A DNA stretch of 64,000 nt from Paenibacillus sp. FSL H8-0548 (GTDB taxonomy: Bacteria > Bacillota > Bacilli > Paenibacillales > Paenibacillaceae): positions 2,313,501 to 2,377,500 of the forward strand of contig NZ_CP152049.1 of NCBI RefSeq assembly GCF_038630985.1. Reading direction: 5' to 3'. A program made the translations under genes and the position numbers. A model generated the notes under the pieces. That model was given only the letters and a program-made list of their open reading frames with translations, was not told the origin of the DNA and searched no databases. The stretch's first letter is position 1; the number at the start of each line of letters is the position of its first letter. Of the stretch, positions 37,501 through 45,520 are shown in pieces.

Positions 37501-37606
37501 GGCGGCACGATTAGTGCGCTTGTATCCAGATATTGGAATAGGTTTACTGCGCTCTATCAGTCAGCGATTAAGGACACTCGAGCATATGCTGCTTAAGCTC
37601 GGATAG
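34589..37606 (+). CDS. Multi-domain membrane protein: transporter-like helices, HEAT repeats, cNMP-binding-type domain
   Basis: The protein of about 1005 aa has roughly twelve membrane helices (residues 20-430), resembling nucleotide-translocase/MFS-type transporters. A long HEAT-like helical-repeat region follows (about 440-880, e.g. ALWDYVKMHTGERRALGIAA, LNAVSAMGKMGGSEVVSSL). A C-terminal cyclic-nucleotide-binding-type domain is at about 890-985 (LFQDISIEELGRIA, GEFLMKQGEASQAIVIIIEG, TIGEAGLFDDRPS). The canonical RxA phosphate-cassette arginine is not obvious, since RPSLVSA occupies that position. The GTG at 34589 follows AAGGTGG by about 8 bases; a GTG at 34577 overlaps that site. It heads a partner-switching gene set, so it may sense membrane or nucleotide state. 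Confidence 0.8.
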   Translation: MLTGIQTLFQLRYEDRRKVWVMGTVFFLAGISEMINYTSFMAIFNSRVGTQYLPMMYLIEAILLPLEGWLLSFFSQRISKPRFMVGLYSFFISIGLLNGIVLLIFRYAGIQWIGFYILLFLASNFVVRQQTLLMWSTAFDLCPTQQAKRVMPIFVLSAIVGGIIAGVISSTLAPLLGPELLYMLAVVLLLLGLPNFWRSIKQYLLPLTFNKNGDSEVKMAVSSMYYLKQTLRSPFLLTVIGIMTLMPAVYFLIEYQYFTSAQEVFASEAELTSFYGLMVIILFCAAFFLQLFATRLMDWLGASNTIFAITIIFLGCFLFVSLLVSSEMALAVVSVGYSLIYLLLYYFAEPSYQFFFKMLPIQHRDGFRYTAQGIAASAGILLGSLVSMLHSELGISLTWQAVIGTCLAAALVLLAWGARHLYIKELVRFLEVSTDAAKDFLSEFLETMKHDRVRRTLVEQLKHSDEAVQRFTLELLSSQLDHAFSKALWDYVKMHTGERRALGIAAIHPDGWRQLPSETMEELLKDRDEQVRAIAYRQLFASNRGAAASSLEKSIEAARTDESMLVQAEAWRVMEENTVLLDDLRRMLGEGMGSAVLASQIIGERKMQSLYFDVMMCLLSQTTIVKLNAVSAMGKMGGSEVVSSLMELLVGADKELRLAIEEALIEGGAAGMPELVRFISSPNDEIWRTAVSVASAIGSDQEIREIVVPSCIQRLQALSASHAVVARIEAMNKQEWTSLAKSRVEEMTGYILDTIWNIMIRFGDERSIPQLRRAVEDQDEEIRDHGLEILSEGLGSSKLDSTLLAFYRGRSFAEGKSSRKQSMDSFEGEVTDPWLQALAVKSGAVEGGALLMNNWEYLSALDKIVFLKQVSLFQDISIEELGRIASIAHEKTYHNGEFLMKQGEASQAIVIIIEGHVEVSGKNDDGTEGTIGVLGSKQTIGEAGLFDDRPSLVSAEVLFDHARVLEIEGAEAARLVRLYPDIGIGLLRSISQRLRTLEHMLLKLG

Positions 37607-37614
37607 GAGTTGTG

Positions 37615-38076
37615 ATGATCATGAGGAGTCATTTTGTCACCGTCTCATCGGACTTGCTGAATTGGGATCAATTGAGGCAGCATATCGCTTTTTTTTGCGA
37701 GAAGCAACAGATTTCACAAGAGTTAATGCTGCAGCTGCAGCTTGTGTGTGAAGAATGGTTCATAAATATAATTACCCATGGTTATCAGAAGAACTCTAAA
37801 GAGGAGTTGTCTTTGTCAGAAATTCTCTTTCAGATCTCTTATAACAGCGCTGATGATGAGATTTTGATCTATTTTATTGATTCTGCTCCAGCCTTTGATC
37901 CATTACAGCAGGAAACGCCTGATGTCGCTCTATCTGCTGAGGAACGAGAGATTGGCGGTCTGGGGATCTATTTAATCAAGCAGATCATGGATTGCTGCAC
38001 CTATCAAAGAGTTGATGAATGTAATCATTTGAAGCTTTATAAGAAAATAAAATTGGAGTCGATAGAATCCAAATGA
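37615..38076 (+). CDS. Anti-sigma-type serine kinase (RsbW-like HATPase)
   Basis: The 153-aa cytoplasmic protein has the GHKL ATPase boxes: an N box in CEEWFINIITHGY, a G1-type FIDSAPAFDP, and G2 EIGGLGIYLIKQIMD. This is the RsbW/SpoIIAB-type kinase that phosphorylates a STAS partner and sequesters a target protein. The ATG at 37615 is used because GGAG lies 5 bases upstream; ATG 37621 is also possible. It is 8 bases after the HEAT/cNMP protein and directly before its presumed STAS partner. No sigma factor gene is found in the window, so the output target is unknown. Confidence 0.88.
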   Translation: MIMRSHFVTVSSDLLNWDQLRQHIAFFCEKQQISQELMLQLQLVCEEWFINIITHGYQKNSKEELSLSEILFQISYNSADDEILIYFIDSAPAFDPLQQETPDVALSAEEREIGGLGIYLIKQIMDCCTYQRVDECNHLKLYKKIKLESIESK

Positions 38077-38092
38077 AAGGTGTGTAGCCTAA

Positions 38093-38431
38093 ATGATGAT
38101 GAATGTAGAGCAAGAAGGTGAAATCTGTATCATTAACCTGATAGGCAGACTGGATGGAACGACGATGGGGGAAGTGGAACAGCGTTTTCTAGAGCTGCTA
38201 GGACAAGGGTATAAGCAATTCGTATTTGATTTGATCGAGTTGGAGTATATCAGCAGTGCAGGTCTTAGAGTGATGCTGCTTTCTGTGAAAAAAACGAGAG
38301 CGATTGCCGGGAAAATTGCGCTATGCAGGTTGAATGCCAATGTACAGGAAGTATTTCAAATTTCCGGATTTTCCACAATCTTCGAGATCTTCCCTGCGCG
38401 AGATGATGCATTGCAATTCATACGAGCATAG
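38093..38431 (+). CDS. STAS-domain anti-anti-sigma-type protein (RsbV-like)
   Basis: The 112-aa protein is a single STAS domain. The phosphorylation site motif is YISSAGLRVML (about residues 56-66), preceded by the conserved hydrophobic strand FVFDLIELE. It would be phosphorylated by the preceding kinase and dephosphorylated by the following PP2C phosphatase. The ATG has AAAGGTGTG upstream. The gene order kinase, STAS, phosphatase differs from the Bacillus sigB order. Confidence 0.92.
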   Translation: MMMNVEQEGEICIINLIGRLDGTTMGEVEQRFLELLGQGYKQFVFDLIELEYISSAGLRVMLLSVKKTRAIAGKIALCRLNANVQEVFQISGFSTIFEIFPARDDALQFIRA

Positions 38432-38451
38432 GTTGTAAGAGGAGTGGTACA

Positions 38452-39822
38452 GTGTTCATCAAAATAGCGATCGGCTTGCTAGGTGCTGCATTATGTTTTG
38501 CTTTGGCTTTAATTTGGAAATTGAACTTGGAACGAAGCCGAACAGCTGCCTTATTGGATATTGGCTTGCGTCTCAGTTCGACCATTAAGCGCAAGGAGCT
38601 GCTGGAGATTATTATGGAAACAACGGCTCGCACACTCCATGCCGAAGGCTCATCTATTATTTTAGTCGATGAAAAAACGGGAGAATTATATTTTGAGGTG
38701 GCAACGGGAGAGAAGAATGACGAGATTAAGCAGATTCGACTGAAAGCTGGTGAAGGCATTGCTGGATTGGTGGCTTCCAGTGGTGAATCCGTCCTCATTG
38801 CCGATGTGAGCAAGGATCAGCGTTGGTCGAATCGAGTATCTGCCAAAGTAAAAGTCCCAACTCGCAATATGATCTGTGTACCCGTACGCTCCAATGGTAA
38901 AACGTTAGGTGTGCTGCAGGTGATCAATAAAAAGGGGAACCTGGCATTTAACGGGCAGGATCTTCGTTTGCTAGAGATGATATCTTCTCCAGCGGCGATT
39001 GCGCTTGAAAATATGCTTCTGTATGAAGCACTGCTTGAATCGATGGAAAATTTACGTATAACGACCGCTGAGAAAGAGCGTATGGAAAGCGAAATGAAAA
39101 TTGCGAAGGATATTCAGCACAGCTTTCTCCCTGGTGAAGTGCTTAGAACTGCGGACATCGATTTATATGCCTGTCTCATTCCGGCACGCGAGGTCGGCGG
39201 GGATTTCTATCATTTTATTCAGCTGGATGAGGATCGTTTGCTCGTTTGCTTAGGTGATGTATCGGATAAGGGAATGCCTGCTGCATTGTTTATGTCCGGA
39301 CTAATGATCTGGATTAAGGCCAAAGCAAGCTCTGATCGTTCTCCTGCGGCCATTATTGGGCAGATAAATCGAGAGATCAGCACCGAGGATTCAACGATGT
39401 TTGCTACCATTTTTCTTGCTATACTGAATACAAAAACAGGAAAACTGACCTATTGTGACGGCGGGCATTGTACGCCTTATGTATTGTCTGGGGATAAGAT
39501 TAGTGAATTGCATGGTGTGAAGAGCCTGCCAATTGGTATTTTCGTAGATACTGGGTATGAAGATTGTGAGATTCAACTGAGTTCAGGCGATTCAATTGTG
39601 TTGTATACCGATGGAATTACGGAAGCAGAAAATGCTAATGGGGAATGGTTTGGTACCGAACGATTGCGCCAGACCTTGCAGCACGTAACGGAGAAATCCC
39701 CTGCGATAATTACGCAGACATTACGTCAAGAAGTGCTTTCATTTTCGAATCAATACGTACAATCTGACGACATTGCTATGATGGTATTAAAATACACCGC
39801 ATGTAACGACAATATTAGCTAA
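38452..39822 (+). CDS. GAF-PP2C (SpoIIE/RsbU-type) phosphatase
   Basis: The 456-aa protein has an N-terminal hydrophobic segment (1-20), a GAF sensor domain (about 40-185, e.g. EGSSIILVDEKTGELYFEVA, AGEGIAGLVASSGE), a coiled linker, and a PP2C phosphatase domain (about 225-455). Metal-binding motifs are visible: EVGGDFYHF, CLGDVSDKGMPAALFMS, YCDGGHCTPY, LYTDGITEAEN, QSDDIAMMVLKY. It should reactivate the phosphorylated STAS protein in response to a small ligand or membrane signal. The GTG start has AGAGGAG upstream. It is the last gene before the structural eCIS operon. Confidence 0.92.
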   Translation: MFIKIAIGLLGAALCFALALIWKLNLERSRTAALLDIGLRLSSTIKRKELLEIIMETTARTLHAEGSSIILVDEKTGELYFEVATGEKNDEIKQIRLKAGEGIAGLVASSGESVLIADVSKDQRWSNRVSAKVKVPTRNMICVPVRSNGKTLGVLQVINKKGNLAFNGQDLRLLEMISSPAAIALENMLLYEALLESMENLRITTAEKERMESEMKIAKDIQHSFLPGEVLRTADIDLYACLIPAREVGGDFYHFIQLDEDRLLVCLGDVSDKGMPAALFMSGLMIWIKAKASSDRSPAAIIGQINREISTEDSTMFATIFLAILNTKTGKLTYCDGGHCTPYVLSGDKISELHGVKSLPIGIFVDTGYEDCEIQLSSGDSIVLYTDGITEAENANGEWFGTERLRQTLQHVTEKSPAIITQTLRQEVLSFSNQYVQSDDIAMMVLKYTACNDNIS

Positions 39823-39953
39823 AGTTATACAAAAAAGGTTGCGAAAGTTAAGGCATCGTGTAAAAATGGAAGATGATAGTACTAAATTGCGAATTAAGAA
39901 GTGGGGTGTGATGATCCCGAAGAATCAAATGAGGATAAGTGGGATTTAATAAG

Positions 39954-42188
39954 ATGGACAATATACTTCATTTGACCTCAATGGTTGATGCATATGAGCA
40001 TCCCAAAGACTATTTACTAGACGAGCTTATTATTCTTGATGTCATACTGGAATATGAGATTCAGCGCATGCTTTACACAGAGGAAGAAGCAGCATCGGCA
40101 GATACATTTCGTGGTATGTACTTCAGTGTATCGGAAGCTAAAGCTTTACTGGATAGGGATGAACCAATCTTACAGCTTACATCTGAGCAGGAACTGCTGC
40201 TGCATCAGCTCAGGACACGCATTGATGCAAGATTGCAGAAGAGCAAACAAGAGCCTATTCAATTGCCAATTGAGTCGCTGAAAATTGGTTTTCGGTTGAA
40301 TGAGCTGGATATTCGGCTGCTGATCGTTGCGATTGCTCCACATGTAAATCGTAAGTATTTGAAGCTTTATGCCTATTTGCAGGATGATATGACCAGTCAG
40401 CATTTGACGCTGGATCTTATGCTTCGATTATGCTGCACGACTCTCGATGAACGTAAATATGCCTATGAGATCATGACGAGTCCCAATAGCTATATGAAGG
40501 GCTTCTTCACTTCTTACCCCAATATAAATGATTTGAAACACTTTTCACTGTTAACTGAACCGATTCGTCTCGAAGCGAGGTTGATTTACTTCTTTTTAGG
40601 CATTGAATGGCGTTATGATGGAGCGTTAGCTTCCCTTAAGCATTATTCGAGCGCTGATCATAAGGAGCTGCCTCCGTTGCTTGTTAATGAAGATATCCAT
40701 ACGCATATGCTAACGTATATGACCGATAAAGATTCACGTATGTCGTCTTTAATATGGGTACTTCAAGGACCAACAGGAAGCGGTAAAACCTTTCATGCGA
40801 GACATATTTCAAAACTATTGAATCGCTCTCTATTGGAATTTGATCTATCAAATGCACCGGAGGAACAATATGCTTTTGGACAGGTCATCGACCAGGTACT
40901 TCTGGAAGCTTCACTCACCGATGCGATTCCTGCCTTTGACCGAATACATACACTGCAATCTACTCAGGGCATTACTACGGGGCATGATAAGCGAAAGCAA
41001 TGGTTGTTCGAGAAGCTGCTAGATTGGACAGGTATCGTATTTCTATTTAGCGAGGAGCCTGTTAAGTCGACGATTAGAATGCCAGATACGACATGGTTGA
41101 ATATCGTTATCCCATTGCCAGATCTTGAACAAAGCCAGAAGTTATGGGAGCAGTTAACCCAGAAGCAATGGTTAGTAACTGCAAATGAGGTTAGTCAGCT
41201 GGCGGGGAAGTTTAGATTTACTCCAGGCCAAATGATCACTACCGTTGAAGAGGCCCGTAAGCTGGAAAAATGGGAAGATTCAGCGGCATTCATTCATCAA
41301 TCAGCTGCTTCTCCTTCTAAGCTGCTGCATCAATCGGCTTATCAATTAACAAATCATCAGCTGCAAAATAAAGCCACAAAGGTAGAGTCGAAATTTAGGT
41401 GGGAGGATCTGATCCTTCCGAATGATACGCTGCAATTATTGCGGCAAGCATGCAACCGGATTAAGCATCGCCATACGGTCATGCATCATTGGGGTTTCGA
41501 TCGAGTGCTGCCTTACGGCAGGGGCATCAGCATGATGTTTACTGGACCACCGGGAACAGGAAAGACGATGTCCGCATTAGTTATGGCGAAGGAAATGGAA
41601 GCTGAGCTGTATCGTGTAGATCTGTCCAGAGTTGTAAGCAAGTACATTGGTGAGACTGAGAAAAACTTGAGTGAAATTTTTGATCAAGCGAGGTTAAGCG
41701 GTGCCATCTTGTTCTTCGATGAGGCTGACGCCCTTTTTGGCAAACGATCAGAGGTTAAGGATGCTCATGATAAATATGCCAATATGGAAACCTCGTTTCT
41801 GCTTCAGAAGATGGAGGAATACGACGGTCTAACGATACTAGCGACTAACTTCGCGCAAAATATGGATGATGCTTTTACGAGAAGGATTCAATTTATTATC
41901 AAGTACCCATTTCCAAGTGCGGAGCAGAGGGAGCAACTATGGCGTTCAGCGATTCCATCGCAAGTGCCGACTGAGGAAATTGATTATGCCTTCTTGTCGC
42001 AAACCTTCGAGCTTGCTGGCGGATCGATAAAGAACGTTATCTTGACTGCAGCTTATCTTGCTGTAAGTGAAGGAACGTCGGTAGCTATGAAGCATATGAT
42101 CGAAAGTGTTATACAGGAGTATAAGAAGACCGGTAAATTGCTGCTCAAGGACCGCTTAGGTCCTTACGCCGAGTATTGGAAGGGGTAA
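39954..42188 (+). CDS. eCIS AAA+ ATPase (Afp15/Pvc15-like) with tandem NTPase modules
   Basis: The protein of about 744 aa has two nucleotide-binding modules. Module 1 has Walker A GPTGSGKT (about residues 272-279), but its Walker B is degenerate (GIVFLFSEE). Module 2 is a complete AAA+ domain with GPPGTGKT (about 531-538), Walker B ILFFDEADALFG, sensor ILATN and arginine fingers in FTRRIQF. The N-terminal helical region is characteristic of injection-system ATPases, which remodel or load components. The ATG at 39954 is one choice; a GTG at 39939 is in frame, and the ribosome binding site does not decide between them. It is followed directly by the DUF4255 gene. Confidence 0.9.
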   Translation: MDNILHLTSMVDAYEHPKDYLLDELIILDVILEYEIQRMLYTEEEAASADTFRGMYFSVSEAKALLDRDEPILQLTSEQELLLHQLRTRIDARLQKSKQEPIQLPIESLKIGFRLNELDIRLLIVAIAPHVNRKYLKLYAYLQDDMTSQHLTLDLMLRLCCTTLDERKYAYEIMTSPNSYMKGFFTSYPNINDLKHFSLLTEPIRLEARLIYFFLGIEWRYDGALASLKHYSSADHKELPPLLVNEDIHTHMLTYMTDKDSRMSSLIWVLQGPTGSGKTFHARHISKLLNRSLLEFDLSNAPEEQYAFGQVIDQVLLEASLTDAIPAFDRIHTLQSTQGITTGHDKRKQWLFEKLLDWTGIVFLFSEEPVKSTIRMPDTTWLNIVIPLPDLEQSQKLWEQLTQKQWLVTANEVSQLAGKFRFTPGQMITTVEEARKLEKWEDSAAFIHQSAASPSKLLHQSAYQLTNHQLQNKATKVESKFRWEDLILPNDTLQLLRQACNRIKHRHTVMHHWGFDRVLPYGRGISMMFTGPPGTGKTMSALVMAKEMEAELYRVDLSRVVSKYIGETEKNLSEIFDQARLSGAILFFDEADALFGKRSEVKDAHDKYANMETSFLLQKMEEYDGLTILATNFAQNMDDAFTRRIQFIIKYPFPSAEQREQLWRSAIPSQVPTEEIDYAFLSQTFELAGGSIKNVILTAAYLAVSEGTSVAMKHMIESVIQEYKKTGKLLLKDRLGPYAEYWKG

Positions 42189-42193
42189 GAAGA

Positions 42194-42757
42194 GTGGCAG
42201 ACTATTCTATTGTTACTGATATCGGATTGTCTCTGGTTAAGGTGCTTCGAGAGGAACTGGTTCCTGAACTAATCGCTCATGCTGATGGGGTAGGGCTTGC
42301 TCACCCCGGTGACAAGGGTGATATGAATCTGAGCCTTTATTTATATGAAATTAAAGAGAATACAGATTTTAGAAGCAGTGATTTGATTGATCAAGGCGAC
42401 AAGATGAGATATCCTTCCATCGCACTAGATCTATCCTATCTAATTACGGCACACTCTGCCTCTGATGTACTGACTCGTGCAATTGATGAGCAGAGAATCA
42501 TGGGGAAGATGATGCAGGTGCTTCATGATCATAACATTCTTAGAGGAGAGGATTTGGTAGGGTCGCTGGCCGGTACGAATGGCGCTTACCGAATTGTGAA
42601 GGAAGAAATTCCGCTGGAAACAGCTATAAGCTTGTTTCCAAACCTCCCCTATAAGTTATCGCTTAGCTATAAGCTAGGTCCTGTTTATTTGGATTCAACG
42701 AGAACGAAGAGTGTCTCACGTGTTCGCGAACGTCATCTGAAGGTAGAACAAAGCTAG
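42194..42757 (+). CDS. DUF4255 protein (Pvc16/Afp16-like tail terminator or cap)
   Basis: The 187-aa protein has the DUF4255 features: DIGLSLVKVLREEL at the start, MNLSLYLYEIKENTDFR, and DLSYLITAHSASD. In Afp/PVC systems this family caps the tube and sheath at the end far from the baseplate. The GTG at 42194 follows AAGGGG by 8 bases; an in-frame TTG at 42176 overlaps the ATPase end and is less likely. Its place between ATPase and sheath is as in other eCIS clusters. Confidence 0.9.
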   Translation: MADYSIVTDIGLSLVKVLREELVPELIAHADGVGLAHPGDKGDMNLSLYLYEIKENTDFRSSDLIDQGDKMRYPSIALDLSYLITAHSASDVLTRAIDEQRIMGKMMQVLHDHNILRGEDLVGSLAGTNGAYRIVKEEIPLETAISLFPNLPYKLSLSYKLGPVYLDSTRTKSVSRVRERHLKVEQS

Positions 42758-42888
42758 TTATCTTTATTGCTGCGGTCGAATCATAAGCTATGAGTCGATC
42801 TTGCATAATTTTAAATTCTGAAAGGAGGAACCGATTTTCTGGAGTGATGCTTCTGGCATCTTTCCTGTAAGAACGTCGGGAAAACAAA

Positions 42889-44574
42889 ATGGCTGAATAT
42901 TTTTCACCAGGTGTGTATGTGGAGGAATTTGATAGTGCAGGTCAACCGCTATCCGGTGTAAGTACAAGCGTGGCAGGCTTCATCGGTCTTGCTGAGCGTG
43001 GTCCTGTAGAAGGGTTGCCAAATCTTATCACAAGCATGAATGATTTTAAACGCAATTATGGCAGCTATTTATCAGATAATCAATTTGGCTCTTATCGCTT
43101 TTTGGCTTACGCTGTTGAACAATTTTTTGTGAATGGCGGCTCACAGGCTTTTATTATGAGGGTTGCCCCTTCTGATGCTGCTGTTGCCACAAATGAAGGC
43201 GATTTCTTCAACATCTCTGCTAAAAATTCAGGTGCTTGGGCTAATCAAATGAGAATTGCTTGTTTGCCGTCTAGCAAAGCAAAAACACAAATTTTTGAGG
43301 ATCTTGGCGAAGGCAAATATCGTGTTAAAAATAGTAACGGCTTTAATGAAGGTGATGAGGTTACTTTTTTTAATGGTAGCGATAAAGTAACAGGAAAAGT
43401 AGTTCAATCTCGAGACCAAGTGATTGAGCTTGAAAGCCCGCTTGAGGGTAAAGTAGTTGACAATGGATTGCTGCCAGTAAAAGTGCTTGCTACTTCGGAA
43501 TTTACGCTCCATGTTTCCTATGGAGATGAGGCGGAAAGCTTCGAAAACTGCTCGTTCAATCCACTGTCCGCTAATTATGTTGAAAAAGCAACTTCGCGCT
43601 CCTCATTGATTACGGTTTTGGCTGCTGATGAAAGCAGTGTAGCTGCGCTATTTGATGATATTGCTAAATATACGGTTTTGCTTGCTGGCGGTTCAGATGG
43701 AACTCTGGAAGGCATTAGTGTCTCTAATTATGTAGGTGAGGATAACGGGCCTGGTAAACGTACGGGTATTCAAGCCTTTGTTGATAATGACCAAGTGAGC
43801 ATCATCTCTGTTCCAGGGGTTACAGAGCCTGCCGTTCAACTGGCACTCGTTGCACATTGTGAGAATCTAGGCAGTCGATTTGCAATTCTTGATATTCCTA
43901 GAGAGAAAACAAAGGTGCAGGATGTACTTACTCATCGTGATATTTTTGATTCCAGCTATGCAGCGATGTACAATCCATGGCTTCAAGTTTTTGATCCGCT
44001 AGAGAAACGCAATATTTTTATTCCTCCATCTGGCTCTGTAGCTGGTGTATATGCACGCAGTGACAGTACACGCGGCGTGGAGAAAGCACCAGCCAATGAG
44101 GTAGTGCGCGGCGTAACTGGTCTTGATGTTCAATATAATAAGGGCGAGCAGGATATATTGAATCCCAAAGGCGTGAATTTGATCCGCAGCTTCTCTGGAC
44201 AAGGGATTCGGATCTGGGGAGCAAGAACAACCTCATCTAACACACTATGGAAATATATTAATATTCGTCGTCTCTTTATTTTTGTAGAGGAATCGATCAA
44301 GGCTGGCACGAACTGGGTTGTATTTGAGCCGAATGATGAACGTCTATGGGCTCGCGTGCATCGTACAATTGATGCATTCCTTACTCGTGTATGGCGAGGC
44401 GGCGCGTTGCAAGGGTCATCCCCAAGTGAAGCGTTTTATATCGATATCAGCAGCAACACCATGACTCAGGATGACATTGATAATGGTCGTTTGATTTGTA
44501 TGATCGGTATCGCACCTGTGAAGCCGGCTGAGTTCGTTGTCTTCCGCATTACTCAAAAAACGAATGAACAATAA
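42889..44574 (+). CDS. eCIS contractile tail sheath protein
   Basis: The 561-aa protein is the contractile sheath subunit. The N-terminus SPGVYVEEFDSAGQPLSGVSTS is the typical sheath arm, and the C-terminal region (WKYINIRRLFIFVEESIK, NWVVFEPND, WRGGALQG) is the conserved sheath core, with the final strand used in the interlocking mesh. A variable middle part (about 115-240) is inserted on the outer surface. Only one sheath gene is present, against three in Afp/PVC. The ATG is fixed by a TAA 7 codons upstream in frame, yet its ribosome binding site is weak while a perfect AAAGGAGG lies about 60 bases upstream. Confidence 0.96.
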   Translation: MAEYFSPGVYVEEFDSAGQPLSGVSTSVAGFIGLAERGPVEGLPNLITSMNDFKRNYGSYLSDNQFGSYRFLAYAVEQFFVNGGSQAFIMRVAPSDAAVATNEGDFFNISAKNSGAWANQMRIACLPSSKAKTQIFEDLGEGKYRVKNSNGFNEGDEVTFFNGSDKVTGKVVQSRDQVIELESPLEGKVVDNGLLPVKVLATSEFTLHVSYGDEAESFENCSFNPLSANYVEKATSRSSLITVLAADESSVAALFDDIAKYTVLLAGGSDGTLEGISVSNYVGEDNGPGKRTGIQAFVDNDQVSIISVPGVTEPAVQLALVAHCENLGSRFAILDIPREKTKVQDVLTHRDIFDSSYAAMYNPWLQVFDPLEKRNIFIPPSGSVAGVYARSDSTRGVEKAPANEVVRGVTGLDVQYNKGEQDILNPKGVNLIRSFSGQGIRIWGARTTSSNTLWKYINIRRLFIFVEESIKAGTNWVVFEPNDERLWARVHRTIDAFLTRVWRGGALQGSSPSEAFYIDISSNTMTQDDIDNGRLICMIGIAPVKPAEFVVFRITQKTNEQ

Positions 44575-44611
44575 TAATTAAATCCATTTGATAGGAGAGG
44601 AAGTATAGATT

Positions 44612-45049
44612 ATGGCAGGCGAACGTAATGATCCATACCGCAAGTTTCGATTTCGTGTAGAGGTGGAAGGCATTGAACAAGCAGGCTTTAGCGAAGTATC
44701 TGGTTTTGATGCGTCGCTTGATGTTATTGAGTACAGAGAGGGTACAGATGTCATTACCCCAAGGAAACTACCTGGACTTGCAAAGTATGGCAACATTTCA
44801 TTGAAATGGGGCGCTACTGAAACGATGGATCTATTCGAGTGGATCCAGGATTGTGTTGTAGAAGGCAATGTAGAGAGAAAAACAGTAACCATTATTGCCA
44901 TTGATGAAGAGGGCGAAGATGTAGCTACTTGGCAGGTTATTGAAGCATGGCCAGCCAAATATACGGCACCAGACTTTAATGCTACTGCATCTGAAGTAGC
45001 CATTGAGCTATTAGAGCTGGCTCATGAAGGCATGCTTCGTACACAATAA
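44612..45049 (+). CDS. eCIS inner tube protein 1 (gp19 family)
   Basis: The 145-aa protein belongs to the T4 gp19-like tube family. It shows RKFRFRVEVEGIEQAGFSEVSGFDA, then the ENIxxRKLPGL-type VITPRKLPGLAKYGNISLKWG, and ends with ATASEVAIELLELAHEG. These subunits stack as hexamers to make the rigid tube that is pushed into the target. A paralogous tube gene lies at 45720. The ATG has TAGGAGAGGAAG upstream. Confidence 0.95.
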   Translation: MAGERNDPYRKFRFRVEVEGIEQAGFSEVSGFDASLDVIEYREGTDVITPRKLPGLAKYGNISLKWGATETMDLFEWIQDCVVEGNVERKTVTIIAIDEEGEDVATWQVIEAWPAKYTAPDFNATASEVAIELLELAHEGMLRTQ

Positions 45050-45142
45050 TAAATAGGACGTGGGAACAACGTTATTTATCGTTGTTCCTTCGTCCGTTTC
45101 TTATCTTTTTTTGGAACGATTAAAGTAAAGAGGAGTGACATC

Positions 45143-45520
45143 ATGTCTTTCAAAACAGAATATGAGTTTGAATTGCCTAGAGGATATGTCGATGAAAATG
45201 GGAATTTGCATCGTAGAGGCACGATGAGACTGGCAACAGCTGCTGATGAGATTTTACCAATGAGAGATCAGCGTGTACAACAAAACCCAGGGTATCTAAC
45301 TATTATTTTATTAGCTCGTGTTCTTACTAAGCTGGGGGATCTGCGCGCTGTAGATACGAAGACCATTGAAAAGCTTTTTACAGCAGATTTAGCTTTTTTG
45401 CAAAACCTATATCGTGAGATCAATGAGACAGAAAAGCTGTCAGTAAAAGCAATTTGTCCAAAGTGTGAGCATGAACACGAGGTGGATATCTCTTTTTTAT
45501 CCGAGATGGAAGGGGCTTAA
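45143..45520 (+). CDS. Tail-assembly chaperone-like protein, frame-0 product
   Basis: The 125-aa protein resembles the phage tail-assembly (gpE/gp41-like) proteins found between tube genes in eCIS clusters: FELPRGYVDENGNLHRRGTMRLAT and a Thr/Leu-rich helical middle. The C-terminus has a possible metal-binding or redox pair, CPKCEHEHEVD. The ATG has GAGGAGTGAC upstream. The gene ends at TAA 45518-45520, six codons after a slippery heptamer TTTTTTA (45493-45499). This suggests that some ribosomes shift into the -1 frame and make a 188-aa fusion with the next entry, as phage tail chaperones do. Confidence 0.88.
   Translation: MSFKTEYEFELPRGYVDENGNLHRRGTMRLATAADEILPMRDQRVQQNPGYLTIILLARVLTKLGDLRAVDTKTIEKLFTADLAFLQNLYREINETEKLSVKAICPKCEHEHEVDISFLSEMEGA
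45479..45499 (+). other. Programmed -1 ribosomal frameshift site
   Basis: The heptamer T TTT TTA (45493-45499) is in the exact X XXY YYZ phase of the chaperone frame. An internal Shine-Dalgarno-like GAGGTGG (45479-45485) ends 7 bases before it, similar to the stimulatory element of dnaX-type frameshifting. No strong downstream hairpin was recognised by eye. The -1 frame then runs 69 codons through a conserved small-protein sequence. Confidence 0.8.
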
